Below, piece after piece: positions 39,318 to 47,066 of a stretch of 64,000 nucleotides of DNA. The DNA comes from Candidatus Rifleibacteriota bacterium. GTDB lineage: Bacteria > UBP17 > UBA6191 > JACPRK01. The first letter of the stretch is position 1, and each line of letters opens with the position of its first letter. The DNA lies in assembly GCA_016213865.1 (NCBI GenBank), contig JACQZL010000423.1:9678-73677 (forward strand), in the 5' to 3' direction. The translations under genes were made by a program, and so were the position numbers. The notes under the pieces are model-generated. The model did not search any database, was not told the DNA's origin, and saw nothing but the letters and a program-made list of their open reading frames with translations.

Positions 39318-41630
39318 GTGAAAGTCAGGACCACAGCGTGGCTGGCCCCTCTCCTGTTGAACGTCCTCTTGGCTTGCTCCGCTCAGCACTTGCTGGCCGG
39401 CTCTCCGTCGGACAAGGAGTACAGCTACGGGCGGGAGATCAAACCAATCCTGGAACGGCACTGCATCGTCTGCCATGCCTGCTACGACGCCCCGTGCCAG
39501 CTCAAGATGGAGTCCGTAGAGGGGCTCACTCGAGGCGCCTCGAAGGCGGTGGTCTACAAGGCCCGTCCCAAGGCTCAGGCCCCGACCCGCATTCATATCG
39601 ATGCCTCGAGCACCGAGGCCTGGCGGCAAAAGGGGTTCTTCTCGGTGCTGGACGGGGGACAGAACTCGCTGCTCTATCGCATGATCGAGCTGGGCAGAAA
39701 GAACGCGCCGACGGCGAACGAGCCGATGCCCGCCGACGTCAAGATGGGCCTCGCCCGGGAGAACCTCTGCCCGACGAACGAGGAATTCAACGAGTACTCG
39801 CACCGGCGCATGCACGAAGGAATGCCGTTCGGGATGGCTCCGTTGCGGCCCGAGACCCTGTACGCGCTGCAAGGTTGGGTCGCCCAGGGGGCCCCGCTGG
39901 ACGGCCTCGACGACCCTCCGAGCGAGCAGTCGGTGGCGATCATGGACCGCTGGGAGCAGTTTCTCAATGCGCCCGACAACAGGAGCCGATTGCTGGCGCG
40001 ATACCTCTACGAGCATCTGTTCATCGCCCATCTGCACTTCGAGCCGACCGCCTCGTCGGGCTTCTTCGAGATGGTCCGCTCCAGCACGCCTCCGGGAAGT
40101 CCCATCCAGATCATCCCGACCCGGCTCCCGAACGACGATCCGGGAGGCCCCGTCTACTACCGCCTGCGTCCCGTGAGCGGCTCCATCGTCCAGAAGACGC
40201 ACGTCACCTATCCCTTCGGCCTGGACAAGCTGGAGCACCTCAGGCGCCTGTTCGCGCAGGTCGACTGGAAGGTGGACGAGCTTCCTTCCTACTCGCCCGA
40301 CAACGCGGCCAATCCCTTCGTGACCTTCGCCGCGATTCCCGCCAAGTTGCGTTACCAGTTCCTGCTCGACAACGCCTTCTACGTCGTGCAGTGCTTCATC
40401 CGTGGCCCGGTCTGTCTGGGCAACATCGCCACCGATGTCATCCAGGACCACTTCCACAACATGTTCCAGAGACCCGAGTCCGATCTCTTCTGTCAGGATC
40501 CGGACTACGCGGCCGCGGCCACCAAGTACCTCAACCTGAGGGGGCACGACGGCTTCCGGCTGGGGCTGCGACCGCAGTGGTTGAAGAGCGAGCAGCGCTA
40601 CGGAAAGCTCCGCCAGGCCCGATACCAGAAGGCGGGCTCTCCCTCGATGGACGACCTCTGGACGGGGGGCGGCACCAACCCGGACGCGCTCATGACGGTC
40701 TTTCGAAACGCGGACAGCGCCACGGTGATCCGAGGCCTGCGCGGGCAACTTCCAAAGACCATCTGGGTGATGGACTATCCCATCTTCGAGCGCACGTACT
40801 ACCTGCTCGTCGTCAACTTCGACGTCTTCGGGGACGCGGTCCATCAGGTGGCCACGCGGCTCTACTTCGACCTCCTGCGGGCGGAGGCCGAGCTGAACTT
40901 CCTGCGCTTCATGCCGGCCGAATCACGGCAGAAGATGCTCGAGAGCTGGTACCGCGGGTCCCTGGCGTCCTTGAAGACCATGGCTGTCTATCCCGAGCTC
41001 GACGAGAAGACCCCGACCCAGGTCAAAGCCAAGGGGCAGGACCCGAAGGCCGACTTCGTCCAGCAGCTCCGGACGAGGATGCCTTCACTCGCCGGGCGGG
41101 CCGGTGAGCTCACCGGCAACTCCTTCCTGGAGAACGACCGCGTGCTCGACGCCTCCATGCTGGAGCCTGCCGACAAGGCCCTGCAATCGCTGGAAAATGG
41201 CACGGCCGCGGAGCATCCCTTCATCAAATGGCTGCCGGAGGTCACCTTCGTGCGAGTCGGCTACGGCGACAGGGCGAAGGACCTGGCCTACACGCTGCTG
41301 CGCAACCGGGCGCTCAGAAACGTCGCCTTCATGTTCAGAGAGACCAGCCGCCAGGAGCCCGAGAAGGACACCGTGACCGTGCTCCGCGGGCCGGTCACGT
41401 GTTACCCCAACTTCATCTTCCAGATCTCTCCGACGAAGGTGGACGACTTCGTCCAGCAGCTCGAGGCCGTGACGACCCAGGAGGGCTTCACGGCGCTTGT
41501 CAACCAGTACGGTGTCCGCCGGACGCATCCGTTCTTCTGGGGTGCCTTCGAGTTCTTCAAGAACTACCAGGCCTGGGTGAACCCGCTCGAGCGGGGCATC
41601 TTCGACGCCAACCGATACTCGAACTTCTGA
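39318..41630 (+). CDS. cti: fatty acid cis/trans isomerase Cti
   Basis: This protein of about 770 residues has a signal peptide (LLLNVLLACSAQHLLAG) and, just after it, the cytochrome c haem-binding CIVCH in RHCIVCHACYDAPCQLKM. It continues with GASKAVVYKARPKA and WRQKGFF.VLDGG, both conserved in Pseudomonas and Vibrio Cti. This periplasmic haem enzyme converts cis-unsaturated fatty acids to trans forms, quickly lowering membrane fluidity under solvent or heat stress. The full length agrees with the family. GTG at 39318 has AAGGA upstream; a GTG 18 nt earlier is possible. Confidence 0.93.
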   Translation: MKVRTTAWLAPLLLNVLLACSAQHLLAGSPSDKEYSYGREIKPILERHCIVCHACYDAPCQLKMESVEGLTRGASKAVVYKARPKAQAPTRIHIDASSTEAWRQKGFFSVLDGGQNSLLYRMIELGRKNAPTANEPMPADVKMGLARENLCPTNEEFNEYSHRRMHEGMPFGMAPLRPETLYALQGWVAQGAPLDGLDDPPSEQSVAIMDRWEQFLNAPDNRSRLLARYLYEHLFIAHLHFEPTASSGFFEMVRSSTPPGSPIQIIPTRLPNDDPGGPVYYRLRPVSGSIVQKTHVTYPFGLDKLEHLRRLFAQVDWKVDELPSYSPDNAANPFVTFAAIPAKLRYQFLLDNAFYVVQCFIRGPVCLGNIATDVIQDHFHNMFQRPESDLFCQDPDYAAAATKYLNLRGHDGFRLGLRPQWLKSEQRYGKLRQARYQKAGSPSMDDLWTGGGTNPDALMTVFRNADSATVIRGLRGQLPKTIWVMDYPIFERTYYLLVVNFDVFGDAVHQVATRLYFDLLRAEAELNFLRFMPAESRQKMLESWYRGSLASLKTMAVYPELDEKTPTQVKAKGQDPKADFVQQLRTRMPSLAGRAGELTGNSFLENDRVLDASMLEPADKALQSLENGTAAEHPFIKWLPEVTFVRVGYGDRAKDLAYTLLRNRALRNVAFMFRETSRQEPEKDTVTVLRGPVTCYPNFIFQISPTKVDDFVQQLEAVTTQEGFTALVNQYGVRRTHPFFWGAFEFFKNYQAWVNPLERGIFDANRYSNF

Positions 41631-41631
41631 G

Positions 41632-42435
41632 GTGCCGTGCAGGGCCGTGTACGAAGTCGTCCGGGCGACGGCGGCTACCGTGGCCAGTTTCTCCTTCTGC
41701 GGTTACTCGGATTCGACCGGCGAAGGCCACCGGCGTAAGTGCGCCTGGTTGCGAGCGCGGATGGAGGAGGGCCTTCGGTTTCTGATGCTTCGCTCGGGGG
41801 CAGACGGTGACGTTGGCATGATCGAGTACGCGCCGGGGCCGGTGGCCTGGCGACCCGTGCGCGCCCCCGAGTACCTGGTCATTCACTGCATCATGGTACT
41901 CAGGCGGCACGCGGGCAAGGGCGGGGGCAGACTGCTTCTGGATGCCTGTCTGACGGATGCCCGCGAGAACCAGTTCGGTGGCGTTGCAGTTGTAACCAGC
42001 AGCGACAGCTTCATGGCCAAGCCGGCGCTGTTTCTGAAGAACGGCTTCGACTGTGTCGACAGGCGGCCACCCTATGAGCTGCTGGTCCGGAGGCTTCGAC
42101 CTGGCCTGACAGAGCCACGGTTTGCAAGTGGAAGCGGACAGCCGCCACGCCTTCCCCGCCGAGGTCTCATCGTGCTCTCGTCTGACCAGTGCCCGATGGT
42201 CTGCAAGTGCACGCGGGATATCCTTGACGCTGCCCAGGCGATGGGGCTCGAGCCTCACCATGTACCCGTCTCGAGCGCCGAGGAGTCTCGTGGCCTTCCC
42301 ACGCCGTATGGCAACTTCTGCATTCTCCAGGACGGCCGGGTGCTTTCGGCCCGTCCCGTCAGTGCCACGAGGTTTCGCAATCTCGTGCGTGCTGGGGAAT
42401 CGCGATACCGGTCAAGAGCAACACTCATGAGTTGA
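41632..42435 (+). CDS. GNAT N-acetyltransferase, YoaP-like
   Basis: This 267-residue protein has a GNAT domain at about 30-165. The motifs are CAWLRARMEEGLRFLML, GMIEYAPGPVAWRPVRAPEYLVIHCIMV and the acetyl-CoA loop RRHAGKGGGRLLLDA. The C-terminal region (about 180-260; LIVLSSDQCPMVCKCTRDIL, TPYGNFCILQDGRVLS) resembles the extra domain of YoaP-type acetyltransferases. The GTG start comes one nt after the cti stop. The substrate is unknown. Confidence 0.85.
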   Translation: MPCRAVYEVVRATAATVASFSFCGYSDSTGEGHRRKCAWLRARMEEGLRFLMLRSGADGDVGMIEYAPGPVAWRPVRAPEYLVIHCIMVLRRHAGKGGGRLLLDACLTDARENQFGGVAVVTSSDSFMAKPALFLKNGFDCVDRRPPYELLVRRLRPGLTEPRFASGSGQPPRLPRRGLIVLSSDQCPMVCKCTRDILDAAQAMGLEPHHVPVSSAEESRGLPTPYGNFCILQDGRVLSARPVSATRFRNLVRAGESRYRSRATLMS

Positions 42436-42465
42436 GACTCGTCTGGTTGTACCCTTTTGCCAATT
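42426..42465. repeat. imperfect direct repeat, left copy flanking the toxin-antitoxin pair
   Basis: The core TGTACCC-TTTGCCAAT (with one extra base variable) and the left part CATGA..GAGACTC..CTGG match 43664-43703 in the same orientation. The copy starts within the last codons of the GNAT gene. Confidence 0.5.
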
Positions 42466-42854
42466 GATGTCGTGAGGCTTGCTGACGGGTGTCGTGGAGG
42501 TCGTGCTTCCAGTGGAAGCTGTCGAGGACGTGGTGGACGCAGTTGAGCCCGTCGACGCCGGCTTCTGCTCCTGTTCCTTGTTCCGGCACCGACCCATTCG
42601 GGCCACTTTCTGCGCACACTTGGGCGCGCAATGAGATGCGGTAGGGCCGGCCTCCGTGCCGGCCAGGAGCGGCGATTCAACGCTGATGCAGCCCGGGGGG
42701 TGGGCTCGAAGTGTGCGGAGAGAACGGCCCAGTTTGACCGGTGCCCTTGTTCCGGGCATCTGCATGAGGAGTCGCGATCTGACCGACGCACCCGCCAGGC
42801 CCCTTGCGCTGCATCACCAGTGGGGTCTCACCACGTCAACTGTCGCCCCAGCAG
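42466..42854. other. intergenic stretch without a supported gene
   Basis: This 389-nt region holds only low-complexity frames (for example a Ser/Thr repeat on the minus strand from a tract of GTCGAGG-like units at about 42490-42560). No promoter, terminator or domain could be supported. It may be decayed accessory DNA. Confidence 0.4.
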
Positions 42855-43283
42855 TCAGACATCCAGCAATGCAATGAAACGGGCTGGGGTGACGATCGCT
42901 ATCCCTTGGTACTCGCCCATGTCGAGCAAGTCACGGTCGCCGGACACCACGTGAGTTGCCATCCCTTCAAGCGCTACCGCCAAGTACTTGGAGTCATCAG
43001 GGTCTCGAGGGACCGCCGTCAGGTCGTAGAGTGTCACCTCAACAACATCGCTCAGGACGGCTAGCGCCGTCAAGAAAGTGTCTATCTCCTCATCAGTGCT
43101 GCGGATACGCTTTCGAACTCGCGGGTAGAAGATGCACTTGCGCGCTTCTTCGAGCAGTGCTTCTGCTGTGATCAACTGGAAGTCACCGACCGAAAGAAAC
43201 CTCTGGAGAGTTCTTCCGCTGGCTCCCTTTGGCTGGATCAGGGAGCTGGCGACGACATTGGCGTCCAGGACGGCACGAATCAT
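42855..43283 (-). CDS. PIN-domain toxin (VapC/PIN_3-like)
   Basis: This 142-residue protein is a PIN-type nuclease. Acidic residues are placed as in the family: Asp7 in VLDANV, Glu in EALLEEARKC, Asp in DPDDSKYLAVAL and Asp in VSGDRDLL. Toxins of this group cleave RNA such as tRNA or rRNA. Its start overlaps the antitoxin stop by four nt (ATGA), the typical toxin-antitoxin coupling. It is in an accessory-looking patch between direct repeats. Confidence 0.9.
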   Translation of the reverse strand: MIRAVLDANVVASSLIQPKGASGRTLQRFLSVGDFQLITAEALLEEARKCIFYPRVRKRIRSTDEEIDTFLTALAVLSDVVEVTLYDLTAVPRDPDDSKYLAVALEGMATHVVSGDRDLLDMGEYQGIAIVTPARFIALLDV

Positions 43284-43564
43284 GTACTCTTGACCCGCGC
43301 GACCGCACTTCGTGTTCGATGCTTGGCCTCATCAGCCAGTTCCATCGCCTCCTGTTCGCTCAGGTTCGACTCCTGGCGAGCCAACACGTCCAGCGCATGT
43401 GTTCTGGCTGCGGCCTCAACCTGCGCCAGTTTGCCCACGGGTATCACTGCTGCTAGCGGCTTACCTTTCCGCTCGATGATGTACTCGTCGTGTCGGAGCG
43501 AAACACGGTCCAGAATGTCCCCCAACTGGTGCCTGACCTGTAGCGTGGAAACCCGCTTCTTCAT
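43280..43564 (-). CDS. Phd/YefM-type antitoxin
   Basis: This 94-residue protein starts with a Phd/YefM DNA-binding and dimer domain (VSTLQVRHQLGDILDRVSLR, then EYIIERKGKPLAAVIPV). The C-terminal part (LSEQEAMELADEAKHRTR) would wrap the toxin. Antitoxins of this type repress their own operon, and a candidate operator lies immediately upstream. Pairing with a PIN toxin is known for this antitoxin family. Confidence 0.88.
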   Translation of the reverse strand: MKKRVSTLQVRHQLGDILDRVSLRHDEYIIERKGKPLAAVIPVGKLAQVEAAARTHALDVLARQESNLSEQEAMELADEAKHRTRSAVARVKST

Positions 43565-43565
43565 A

Positions 43566-43596
43566 GATGTATCATCTCCATCAACTATAATACATC
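43566..43596. promoter_or_regulatory. candidate operator of the toxin-antitoxin operon
   Basis: The inverted repeat GATGTAT (43566-43572) and ATACATC (43590-43596) has centres 24 bp apart, just upstream of the antitoxin ATG. A TATTAT box lies in between on the minus strand. The region is far more AT-rich than its surroundings, as expected for a Phd-type promoter-operator. Confidence 0.45.
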
Positions 43597-43663
43597 ATAC
43601 AACCGGCGAACAGCAGCACCCTCAGCGCGTTCCGCCGGTTCGGCTGCGGTCTGGTCCAAGGCC

Positions 43664-43703
43664 CATGACGCAAGACCCTCCTGGCTGTACCCGTTTGCCA
43701 ATC
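43664..43703. repeat. imperfect direct repeat, right copy flanking the toxin-antitoxin pair
   Basis: This matches 42426-42465 in the same orientation (CATGA..CAAGACCC..CCTGG.TGTACCC.TTTGCCAAT). The pair encloses about 1.2 kb containing both toxin-antitoxin genes. Confidence 0.5.
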
Positions 43704-43726
43704 GGGAGCTTCGCCCCCGAACCCCG

Positions 43727-43773
43727 ACCAAGGGATTGCACCCCCCTTGGTGAGGTCTGGAGCGAAGCTCCAG
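43727..43773. repeat. two adjacent hairpins in intergenic DNA
   Basis: ACCAAGGG/CCCTTGGT (43727-43734 with 43744-43751) and CTGGAGC-GAA-GCTCCAG (43757-43773) are perfect stems. No T-tract follows. The wider gap, 43597-44207, has no supported gene; apart from these, the direct repeat and the DnaA boxes I see nothing in it. Confidence 0.5.
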
Positions 43774-44016
43774 TTCGGAGGTCGTGGCCGACCTCGTGGT
43801 CGCCACGCTGGGACCGCTTGCGACTGGCCCCGGGGGAACCGACCCGGTGACCCAGGGCGAACTCAGACCAGAAATGGCGTCTCTGTGGCCCTGTGCCTCC
43901 GTGTCGAGAGTCCCTTCCTGGCGCCTCTGGCGATGCGACTCCCCAGTCCTCTGCGTCGCTCCCAGCGGCTCCCGGGCCCGAGCCTCCGGCGGACGCCCTC
44001 CATACCTCGGGACGGG

Positions 44017-44035
44017 TTATCCACACTTATCCACA
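44017..44035 (+). promoter_or_regulatory. two perfect tandem DnaA boxes
   Basis: TTATCCACA occurs at 44017-44025 and 44027-44035, in the same orientation and ten bp apart, one helical turn. They are the only perfect DnaA boxes I noticed in the window, about 18 kb from dnaA. Confidence 0.75.
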
Positions 44036-44178
44036 TTCCCCCACCCGCGGAGGCTGGCCGTCATGTCTGCATGGAGGACACGATGACCGCCTATCATCGT
44101 TCATATGATGCGGGTTTGCGCGATCGAATCATGAGCGGCGCAGAGGGCTCGAGCATGATGCGATCGATGCTGCGAAAT

Positions 44179-44187
44179 TGTGGATAG
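44179..44187 (-). promoter_or_regulatory. near-consensus inverted DnaA box
   Basis: The minus strand reads CTATCCACA, one mismatch from consensus, about 145 bp from the tandem pair and facing it. Confidence 0.45.
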
Positions 44188-44207
44188 ATCGGATGATGCG
44201 GATGGGC

Positions 44208-45896
44208 TCAGGAAGCCTTCCGGGCATCGTCGGACAGCCAAGAAAGATTGACGGCGTTGATGGCGAAGTGCGCCAGGACAGGGGCAAAGAGGCCGCCGGT
44301 TGCGTCGAAGAGTAGGCCCAGCGCGATGCCCACGACGAAGGCGAACAAGGTCCACGGACGCAACCGCGGCTCCGCCGGATAGTGGACGACGGCGAAGACC
44401 AGGCTGGCCCAAAAAAGCCCGAGCTCCGGCTGCAGCGCACCGCGAAAGACCAGCTCCTCGGCCGCCGCGCTGACGGCGGCGAGATGGACCGCCGACGGGA
44501 CGCTGACGGGCCCCAGAAGCTCCTGGAGCGCCGTTTCCATCTGCTTTGCCCAGGAGAAGCAGCGGGTGGAGAAGCGGGAGAGGACGATCGTCGCCGCCGC
44601 GACCGCCAGCGCGGAAAACGTGGAAAGCCAGAAGGACCCTTGCCAGGTGAGCGTCTCCAGTCGGTCCCGGTAGGCCATCCACCCCAGCCCCAGCAGAGCG
44701 AAGGGAAGGTAGAACAGGTACGCCATCCGGGTCAGCTCGGCCTGGCTGAGGTGGCGGCGGGGTGATGGAGGTGACTGGCCCGGGGACTCCGCTGCTGGTG
44801 GAGGTTCCGGGGCAACGTCTCCGTCTTCCGGCCGGTAACAAGAGATGAGTGTCCTTGCCAGACGCTGCCCCTCGAACTCTCGCGGGTCCATGCGGGCCAG
44901 GTGGCGGTCGCGGGCATCCTCGGCCTGCGCACGCTCCAGAAGCCCCAGCTCCCGGAGGCGAGGGATGTGGCGCAGCCAGAAACGATCGTAGAAGAGCTGC
45001 CACTGGGTCGGCGCGGCGAGGATCTGCTCCTCGAACCAGGCCGTCACTTGCCGGGCGACGTGCGGCACGGCCTCCTTCGTCGGGACGCTCAGCGGTTGCC
45101 CCAGCTCCAGACGGTAGCGATCCCCGGCGATGCGCCTGCAAGAGACCGGGACGAGGGCACAACTCGCGTGCCTTGCGAACTCGTACGGCCCCCGCGGCAT
45201 GGACACCAGATGGCCCAGAAAGTCCAGGAAGAGCCCGTCCCGCGAGCCGTCCTGGTCGGCCACGAACCCCACGGCGGCACCCGTTTTCAGCGCGCGGAGC
45301 CCCTCGCGCAGCCCGCGATGCTGGTGCAGCAGCTTCATCCGCGAGCGATGGCGGGCCCAGCCGAGGAACCGGTCGAGGGCCGGCGCGAGCTGCTCGAAGT
45401 AGAACGCGTGGACTGCCACTCCGCGGGCGGCCAGTACGGCTCCGGCCAGTTCCCAGTTGCCCAGGTGCAGCCCGAGCAGCACGATCCCGTGGCCGTCACG
45501 CCTGGCCGCCTCGAGATGCTCCCAGCCCACGACCTCCACCAGTTCGGGGACGGCGCCTCGCTCCTGGGCGACCAGCTTGAAGAGGTCGACGATCGTGCAG
45601 AGCTGGTGGGCCACTGTCTCGGTGACGAGTTGGAGCTCTGTCTGCTCGTCGTCGAGGTCCGGGCGGTACGTGCGCAAGATGCGCAGGTTCTTGCGGACCG
45701 GGCCGACGGGCAGCACGCGGGCCAGCAGGGGCGCGAGCGCGCGGGCCCCCGTCAATAGCCAGGGGCGCGGCACGAGCTGGGCCGTGACCCATCCGGCCCA
45801 GAGTGAACCGGCCAGAAGCGCATCTGCCGCCCGGAACCACGCCGGGCGCGCCGTCCCGCGGGCACCGGAGCCAGCCGGCCCGGAGGCGACGGGCAT
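44208..45896 (-). CDS. LpxL-like lipid A acyltransferase fused to a CPBP (CAAX) protease domain
   Basis: This 562-residue protein has two parts. Residues about 15-300 are a lysophospholipid acyltransferase of the LpxL/HtrB type: GLHLGNWELAG (the H-x4-D/E motif), VGFVADQDG and FLGHLVSMPRGPYEFAR. After a Pro-rich linker (about 335-360), about six membrane segments form a CPBP intramembrane protease with EELVFRG, FAVVH and HFAIN, all catalytic positions kept. The ATG overlaps the preceding lpxB-type stop as TGATG. It is last in holB-lpxB-msbA-lpxB'-this gene. The first half likely adds the late acyl chains to lipid A; the role of the protease half is unknown. Confidence 0.88.
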   Translation of the reverse strand: MPVASGPAGSGARGTARPAWFRAADALLAGSLWAGWVTAQLVPRPWLLTGARALAPLLARVLPVGPVRKNLRILRTYRPDLDDEQTELQLVTETVAHQLCTIVDLFKLVAQERGAVPELVEVVGWEHLEAARRDGHGIVLLGLHLGNWELAGAVLAARGVAVHAFYFEQLAPALDRFLGWARHRSRMKLLHQHRGLREGLRALKTGAAVGFVADQDGSRDGLFLDFLGHLVSMPRGPYEFARHASCALVPVSCRRIAGDRYRLELGQPLSVPTKEAVPHVARQVTAWFEEQILAAPTQWQLFYDRFWLRHIPRLRELGLLERAQAEDARDRHLARMDPREFEGQRLARTLISCYRPEDGDVAPEPPPAAESPGQSPPSPRRHLSQAELTRMAYLFYLPFALLGLGWMAYRDRLETLTWQGSFWLSTFSALAVAAATIVLSRFSTRCFSWAKQMETALQELLGPVSVPSAVHLAAVSAAAEELVFRGALQPELGLFWASLVFAVVHYPAEPRLRPWTLFAFVVGIALGLLFDATGGLFAPVLAHFAINAVNLSWLSDDARKAS

Positions 45897-47062
45897 CAGC
45901 CCACCAGATCCAGCGCCATGCGCGCCACTCGCTCGGTGGCGCCCCGTGGCCCCAGCTTGTCCACGACCGCCCGCAGGTCGGCCCGGATCTGCGCGACCCG
46001 CTGCTGGTTGTCCAGGATGTCGCGGCACTCGCGGATGACGTTCTCGGGGATGAAGTCCTGCTGGATGAACTCGGGGACGATCATCCGCTGGGCCAGGATG
46101 TTGGGCAGCCCGACGTAGGGCGGCATCGACGGGTAGAAGAGCCGGGCCAGGATCTCGGTCATCAGCGAGGTCCGATAGGTGACGATCATGGGCGCCTCGT
46201 AATAGGCCGCCTCCAGGGTGGCAGTCCCGGAGCAGACCACCAGCAGGTCGGAGACGGCCATCACGTCGTAGGTCCGGTCGACCGTGACGTCGACGGGGAT
46301 GCCGTAGTGGCGCAGGTGGCGGGAGACGGTGTTCTGCACGAAATCGCCGTATTCGCGCAGGTTGCAGTTGACCACGGGCACGATGAAGCGCGCCTCGGGG
46401 TAGACGAGGGCGATCTGCCGCGCACACTCGGCCAGGATGGGGGTGTGCATGCGGATCTCCTGGCGGCGGCTGCCCGGGAGGAGGCCGATGATGCGCTGGT
46501 TGGGCTTGATGGCGAAGTCGGCGCGAATCCGGTCGCGGTCGATCTCGGTCTTGACGACGTCGAAGAGCGGATGGCCCACGAACTCGACGCTGGCCTGGGC
46601 CTCCCGGTACCGGACGTAGGTCAGCTCGAACGGGGCCGCCACGCGGGTGATGGTGCGGGCCGCGTCCCGGATCGAATCGGCCGAATCGGTGAACTTGCCC
46701 GGCGGGAAGTAGTAGAGCGTCGGGATGCCCACCGACTTGGCGAATCGCGCGATCGGCATGTTGAAGCCCGGGTAGTCGATCAACACCAGGACATCCGGCT
46801 TGTCCCACGTGAGCTGGCGGACCAGTTGGCGGTAGACCCAGACGAGGTGGCAACGCTTCAGGGATTCGACCAGGCCGATGCCTCCCCAGGTGGAGCTGTC
46901 ACGCACCAGGTGGACTCCCGCATCGGCCATCTGCGAACCTCCGACGCCGCTCAGGCGCAGTCGCGGCGACAGCTTTCTCAGCTCGCGGGCCAGCGCGGCG
47001 CCGTAGAGGTTGCCGGAGAACTCCCCGGCGAGGAGGAAGATATGAGGGTTGCTGGACGACAC
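45896..47062 (-). CDS. lipid-A-disaccharide synthase paralogue (LpxB family, divergent)
   Basis: This 388-residue GT19-type glycosyltransferase has VLIDYPGFNMP, FVGHPLFD, GLLPGSRRQEI, CSGTATLEAAYYEAPMIVTY and LPNILAQ....PEFIQ, all LpxB hallmarks. It departs at the N-terminus (GEFSGNLYGA instead of GEASGD..GA) and lacks the VWAW-like motif (YYFPPGKFTDS). The second LpxB nearby keeps those but has changed later motifs. It starts four nt downstream of the msbA-like stop and overlaps the acyltransferase start. Either enzyme may be the true UDP-diacylglucosamine:lipid X transferase. Confidence 0.88.
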   Translation of the reverse strand: MSSSNPHIFLLAGEFSGNLYGAALARELRKLSPRLRLSGVGGSQMADAGVHLVRDSSTWGGIGLVESLKRCHLVWVYRQLVRQLTWDKPDVLVLIDYPGFNMPIARFAKSVGIPTLYYFPPGKFTDSADSIRDAARTITRVAAPFELTYVRYREAQASVEFVGHPLFDVVKTEIDRDRIRADFAIKPNQRIIGLLPGSRRQEIRMHTPILAECARQIALVYPEARFIVPVVNCNLREYGDFVQNTVSRHLRHYGIPVDVTVDRTYDVMAVSDLLVVCSGTATLEAAYYEAPMIVTYRTSLMTEILARLFYPSMPPYVGLPNILAQRMIVPEFIQQDFIPENVIRECRDILDNQQRVAQIRADLRAVVDKLGPRGATERVARMALDLVG

Positions 47063-47066
47063 GGTT

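Noticed and set aside
42412..42765. Minus-strand frame with a Ser/Thr repeat tail
   Set aside because: Low complexity from a short repeat tract, no start signal, overlaps the GNAT 3' end.
43747..44187. 146-codon plus-strand frame across the DnaA boxes
   Set aside because: No family features and it crosses hairpins and boxes; treated as non-coding.
44000..44207. Main chromosomal origin at 44 kb
   Set aside because: Perfect boxes exist, but genes converge here and the rpmH/dnaA gap is the classical site; listed only as a possible DnaA-binding locus.
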